Below are positions 5,446-6,876 of a DNA stretch of 6,876 nt, piece after piece (positions within the stretch are counted from its first letter, which is position 1; every line of letters starts with the position of its first letter). The stretch is from DATDRS01 sp035291605 (GTDB taxonomy: Bacteria > Chloroflexota > Anaerolineae > Anaerolineales > UBA6663), in assembly GCA_035291605.1 (NCBI GenBank), contig DATDRS010000225.1, forward strand, positions 1 through 6,876, written 5' to 3'. A program made the translations under genes and the position numbers. The notes under the pieces are model-generated. The model ran no database searches, was not told where the DNA came from, and was given only the letters and a program-made list of their open reading frames with translations.

Positions 5446-5635
5446 TCAGGCCAGCCAATCTTCCAATCGTAAGCCCTCAATGTTCTCGAAGTGTTTTGCG
5501 TTGTGCCCCATACAGCAATTCGGCAAGCACCAGCGAACTGATGGCGACTTCGGGCAGGTAAGCCACAAGCCGGGCAGCAAGCGTTTGGTTGCCGCGCAGA
5601 TAGTCAATGACGACGCTGGTATCAAGATGGCGCAT
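5446..5635 (-). pseudogene. vapC: vapC-type PIN toxin pseudogene with frame-shifting internal deletion
   Basis: From ATG 5635 the frame reads MRHLDTSVVIDYLRG, then SSLVLAELLYGAQ, the classic N-terminal part of a PIN-domain ribonuclease with the first two acidic residues (D5 and E39), and stops after 52 residues at 5477-5479. In another frame, positions 5502-5446 encode NAKHFENIEGLRLEDWLA followed by a stop, which is a typical C-terminal end of the same family. The middle, roughly 65-75 codons of a usual 130-residue toxin, including the third and fourth acidic residues, is missing and the frame shifts at the junction (about 5494-5505, around AACGCAAAA). The protein cannot be an active nuclease. 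The start overlaps the antitoxin gene by 14 bp, the normal coupling of such pairs. The remnant ends 2 bp from the convergent glycosyltransferase stop. Confidence 0.85.
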
Positions 5636-5876
5636 GGAAATTAACTTCGCGAGGCATGCTTAGAGCGCGTTGTTGCTCAATCTCCGCAAAGATAGGCCCT
5701 AAGCTGGCGTCACTGGCCCAAGCGCCGCACAGCGACATTACCAGCCGCCGCTTTTCTTCTAAGGACAGGCCCTTCGGTTCAATCCGTATCATCACAATTG
5801 AGCCGGATGGCAACCCTGTCTCGTGTTCTAATTCTATGTGTTTCCCCCGGATAACCCCTTGCACATGCGTGACCAT
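5622..5876 (-). CDS. Antitoxin of a former VapBC-type pair (orphan antitoxin)
   Basis: This 84-residue protein has an N-terminal beta-rich part, THVQGVIRGKHIELEHETGLPSGS, followed by IVMIRIEP. The pattern is that of the AF2212/DUF104-like antitoxins ('VxGxxxGxxIxLxxxxxLPxGxxVxVxIxP'). After residue 37 a helical part follows (LSLEEKRRLVMSLCGAWA, then FAEIEQQRALSMPRE), which in relatives wraps the PIN toxin. ATG 5876 is chosen because AAAGGAGGT lies 4 nt upstream and a TATAAT lies further up; an extension to 6035 in the same frame would translate repetitive spacer. Its stop codon overlaps the start of the toxin remnant by 14 bp. AT content and the canonical Shine-Dalgarno differ from neighbouring genes, consistent with transfer. 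With the toxin broken, it may act in trans on related toxins, autoregulate, or be decaying. Family assignment is by pattern only. Confidence 0.8.
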   Translation of the reverse strand: MVTHVQGVIRGKHIELEHETGLPSGSIVMIRIEPKGLSLEEKRRLVMSLCGAWASDASLGPIFAEIEQQRALSMPREVNFHAPS

Positions 5877-5880
5877 TTCG

Positions 5881-5889
5881 ACCTCCTTT
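5881..5889 (-). promoter_or_regulatory. Perfect Shine-Dalgarno of the antitoxin gene
   Basis: The minus strand reads AAAGGAGGT, then CGAA, then ATG (5876). This is the only near-perfect anti-16S match at good spacing in the window, and it decides the start of the antitoxin over the in-frame ATG at 6035. Confidence 0.85.
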
Positions 5890-5904
5890 CCGTAAGCCGT
5901 TAAA

Positions 5905-5910
5905 ATTATA
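5905..5910 (-). promoter_or_regulatory. TATAAT -10 box of the antitoxin-toxin operon
   Basis: A consensus TATAAT on the minus strand lies 28 nt before the ATG at 5876, giving a predicted leader of about 20 nt that holds the Shine-Dalgarno. The -35 positions (around 5928-5933, AAAATA) match consensus poorly, as expected if an antitoxin or other factor controls it, but no clear operator palindrome is seen. Confidence 0.55.
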
Positions 5911-5937
5911 CCCCACGCTTCGCCTTGTATTTTGGGG

Positions 5938-5998
5938 GATGTGGCGAAGATGATGGGGTATCCGATGGGGGTGTGTGGCGGGTGAGGATGTGGCAAAG
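5938..5998. repeat. 12-bp direct repeat in a G/T-rich spacer
   Basis: GATGTGGCGAAG (5938-5949) and GATGTGGCAAAG (5987-5998) differ at one base and start 49 bp apart, which is seven times seven. The G/T-rich stretch between them is the upstream half of the 155-bp gap between the Rieske gene and the antitoxin gene. It could be a decayed heptamer array or a duplicated regulatory site. Confidence 0.4.
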
Positions 5999-6031
5999 GC
6001 TGGGTGAGTTGGAAAAATAAGCGACTCGATT

Positions 6032-6391
6032 TCACGCCTCCGGCACGTCCACCCAGATACTTCCATCTTGCACGCGAGCCGGGTAGATGGGCAGGGCCTT
6101 CCGGCGCGAGACGTTCTGAAGCATTGGCCCGATGACGGGCGGCCAGGGGCTCCAGTCTTTGACATCGCCCGTGTTCAGGTCAAACGCGCTGTGGTGCAGG
6201 GCGCAGACGATGCCCTCGTCCCCGGTCAGCCGGCCAAACTGCAACGGCCAGGCCATGTGCGGGCAAGAGCTTTGGATGGCCCAGAGCTTGCCCTTGTTGC
6301 GGATGAGCAGGATGGAACGGCCGCTGGCGCGCACCACGCGCCGCGACCCTTCAGGTAGTTCGGATTGGGATAGAACCTTGATCCAACTCAT
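6032..6391 (-). CDS. Stand-alone Rieske [2Fe-2S] ferredoxin-like protein
   Basis: This 119-residue single-domain protein carries both halves of the Rieske cluster motif: C43-P-H45 in SCPHMAWPL and C63-x2-H66 in CALHHSAFD. These supply two Cys and two His ligands for a [2Fe-2S] centre. There is no signal peptide or membrane anchor, so it is cytoplasmic, as in dioxygenase-type Rieske ferredoxins and NirD-like proteins, not the cytochrome bc complex. Its partner is unknown: no oxygenase, nitrite reductase or ferredoxin reductase is in the window. A Trp/Pro-rich insert follows the second motif (DWSPWPPVIGP, 79-89), before the last strands ending GSIWVDVPEA. ATG 6391 is preferred over an in-frame ATG at 6454 because homology starts at SWIKVLSQSELPEG and a TTGACT/TACGAT promoter would start transcription almost at this codon. 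Confidence 0.9.
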   Translation of the reverse strand: MSWIKVLSQSELPEGSRRVVRASGRSILLIRNKGKLWAIQSSCPHMAWPLQFGRLTGDEGIVCALHHSAFDLNTGDVKDWSPWPPVIGPMLQNVSRRKALPIYPARVQDGSIWVDVPEA

Positions 6392-6398
6392 GGCCTCA

Positions 6399-6427
6399 AT
6401 CGTATATGGACTTGTCTCTGGAGTCAA
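6399..6427 (-). promoter_or_regulatory. Probable promoter of the Rieske gene, leaderless type
   Basis: On the minus strand TTGACT (6422-6427, five of six matches) and TACGAT (6399-6404, four of six) are separated by 17 bp. Seven nt lie between the -10 hexamer and the ATG at 6391, so transcription should start at or one base from the start codon. A GAGG lies 2 nt before the ATG, too close for a normal Shine-Dalgarno. Confidence 0.55.
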
Positions 6428-6450
6428 CGGATACTTCCTGGTGATTACCC

Positions 6451-6498
6451 GCATCCTTCGACTACGTGCCCAAAAGCGCGGCGCTCCGCTCAGGATGC
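6451..6498. repeat. REP-like imperfect palindrome
   Basis: GCATCCT (6451-6457) and AGGATGC (6492-6498) are perfect inverted ends of a 48-bp element whose left part reads CATCCTTCGACTACG and right part CGCTCCGCTCAGGATG. This closely resembles the dispersed 'TCCTTCGACTCCGCTCAGGATG' palindrome found between genes in many Chloroflexota and other environmental bacteria. It lies between the SDR stop codon and the Rieske promoter and might also work as an RNA hairpin ending the SDR transcript, though no U-tract follows. Confidence 0.6.
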
Positions 6499-6539
6499 TA
6501 CCGCCCCCTCTTTCAAATAAAGTCTATGGCATATGAGGT

Positions 6540-6876
6540 CTAACTTGATTTCACGGGTTGGCCGAAGAACTGCCGCAGCGTGTTCCCGATGGTGAAGCGG
6601 CGCATGTAGGGCGCGGCGTTCTCGGCGGTGAACGGTCTGGGCTGAGCCACGAACCGCCCGAGGGCGTTGTCCTTCACGGTGTTGTCCACCTTCAGCAGGT
6701 CGAGCAGGCTCGTGGTCACGGGCGGCGCAGGGAAGACCAGGCCCATCAGCATGACCGGGATGCGGAGCAGTGGGATGGGGAAGGGGATCATCACGCGCCC
6801 GGCGCCAAGCGCTTTGAGGGTGCGCCGCTCGATATCGAGGATGGTGAGCACCTCCGGCCCGCCCAGGTCAAACGCC
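6540..6876 (-). CDS. NDUFA9-like atypical SDR (NAD(P)-binding), C-terminal part
   Basis: The frame enters from the right edge and gives the last 111 residues of an atypical short-chain dehydrogenase/epimerase-like protein. It reads FDLGGPEVLTILDIERRTLKALG, the family's 'y.lgGPevlTy.Ei' segment after the Rossmann core, then a hydrophobic run MIPFPIPLLRIPVMLMGLVFP, and FPAPPVTTSLLDLLKVDNTV, the 'PPvT.dql.lL..dN' segment. This order is typical of the complex I NDUFA9-like subfamily of NAD(P)-binding proteins, found widely as quinone- or membrane-linked sugar or lipid modifiers of unknown reaction. The N-terminal GxxGxxG dinucleotide site is outside the window. A GTG at 6851 is inside a conserved segment and is not the real start. 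It lies 148 bp upstream of the Rieske gene, on the same strand, with a separate promoter between them. Confidence 0.8.
   Translation of the reverse strand, partial: AFDLGGPEVLTILDIERRTLKALGAGRVMIPFPIPLLRIPVMLMGLVFPAPPVTTSLLDLLKVDNTVKDNALGRFVAQPRPFTAENAAPYMRRFTIGNTLRQFFGQPVKSS

Noticed and set aside
5477..5635. 52-residue ORF as a functional mini-toxin
   Set aside because: It contains only the first two acidic residues of the PIN site, and the family's C-terminal tail is found just downstream in another frame, so a deletion explains it better.
5877..6035. Longer antitoxin from an in-frame ATG at 6035
   Set aside because: The extension translates G/T-rich repetitive spacer and the -10 box, while a perfect Shine-Dalgarno points to ATG 5876.
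6392..6454. Longer Rieske protein from ATG 6454
   Set aside because: It would start upstream of the promoter hexamers and inside the palindrome end; family similarity starts at SWIKVL.

Overview
This is a GC-rich, bacterial, chromosomal-looking window with short intergenic gaps. The gene set is a GC-rich mix with a Tat-exported solute-binding protein, a stand-alone Rieske protein, an NDUFA9-like SDR, a solitary response regulator and probable leaderless genes. Together with heptanucleotide repeats and REP-like palindromes, this suggests an uncultivated Chloroflexota (Anaerolineae-like) genome. That placement is inference; there is no rRNA or single-copy phylogenetic marker to prove it.

Layout. 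Almost everything is on the minus strand. From the left edge: the N-terminal two thirds of an inositol-monophosphatase family enzyme (1-497); a PotD-like Tat-exported solute-binding protein (570-1496) that overlaps by 35 bp the end of a REC plus coiled-coil response regulator (1462-2127), the two forming an operon behind a good sigma-70-type promoter (2170-2198); an RlmD/TrmA-family RNA uracil-C5 methyltransferase (2251-3582), 2 nt downstream of a nucleoside phosphorylase (3585-4352); a 98-bp divergent promoter region; a plus-strand family 2 glycosyltransferase (4451-5443); a vapBC-type locus whose antitoxin is intact (5622-5876) but whose toxin is a deletion pseudogene (5446-5635); a Rieske [2Fe-2S] protein (6032-6391); and the C-terminal part of an NDUFA9-like SDR (6540-6876).

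What stands out. First, degenerate tandem repeats with a strict 7-bp period occur at five places: two between genes around the response-regulator promoter, one in the divergent promoter region, and two inside coding sequences, where they are read through in frame and add about 12-14 residues to a glycosyltransferase and a solute-binding protein. They resemble the STRR heptamers of heterocystous cyanobacteria. Second, a different hairpin-forming repeat of about 99 bp has been accommodated in frame exactly between the first and second cysteines of the 4Fe-4S motif of the RNA methyltransferase. Third, the toxin gene has a frame-shifting internal deletion, with both its start and its C-terminal tail still recognisable. 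Fourth, three genes have a -10-like hexamer 6-8 nt before the start codon and no Shine-Dalgarno sequence (predicted leaderless mRNAs), whereas the antitoxin has a perfect Shine-Dalgarno and a consensus TATAAT, which fits a later arrival by transfer.

The genes do not form one pathway. They are housekeeping and accessory genes in small operons. I see no complete new multi-gene defence or metabolic system; the unusual biology here is the repeat ecology and what it does to proteins and promoters.
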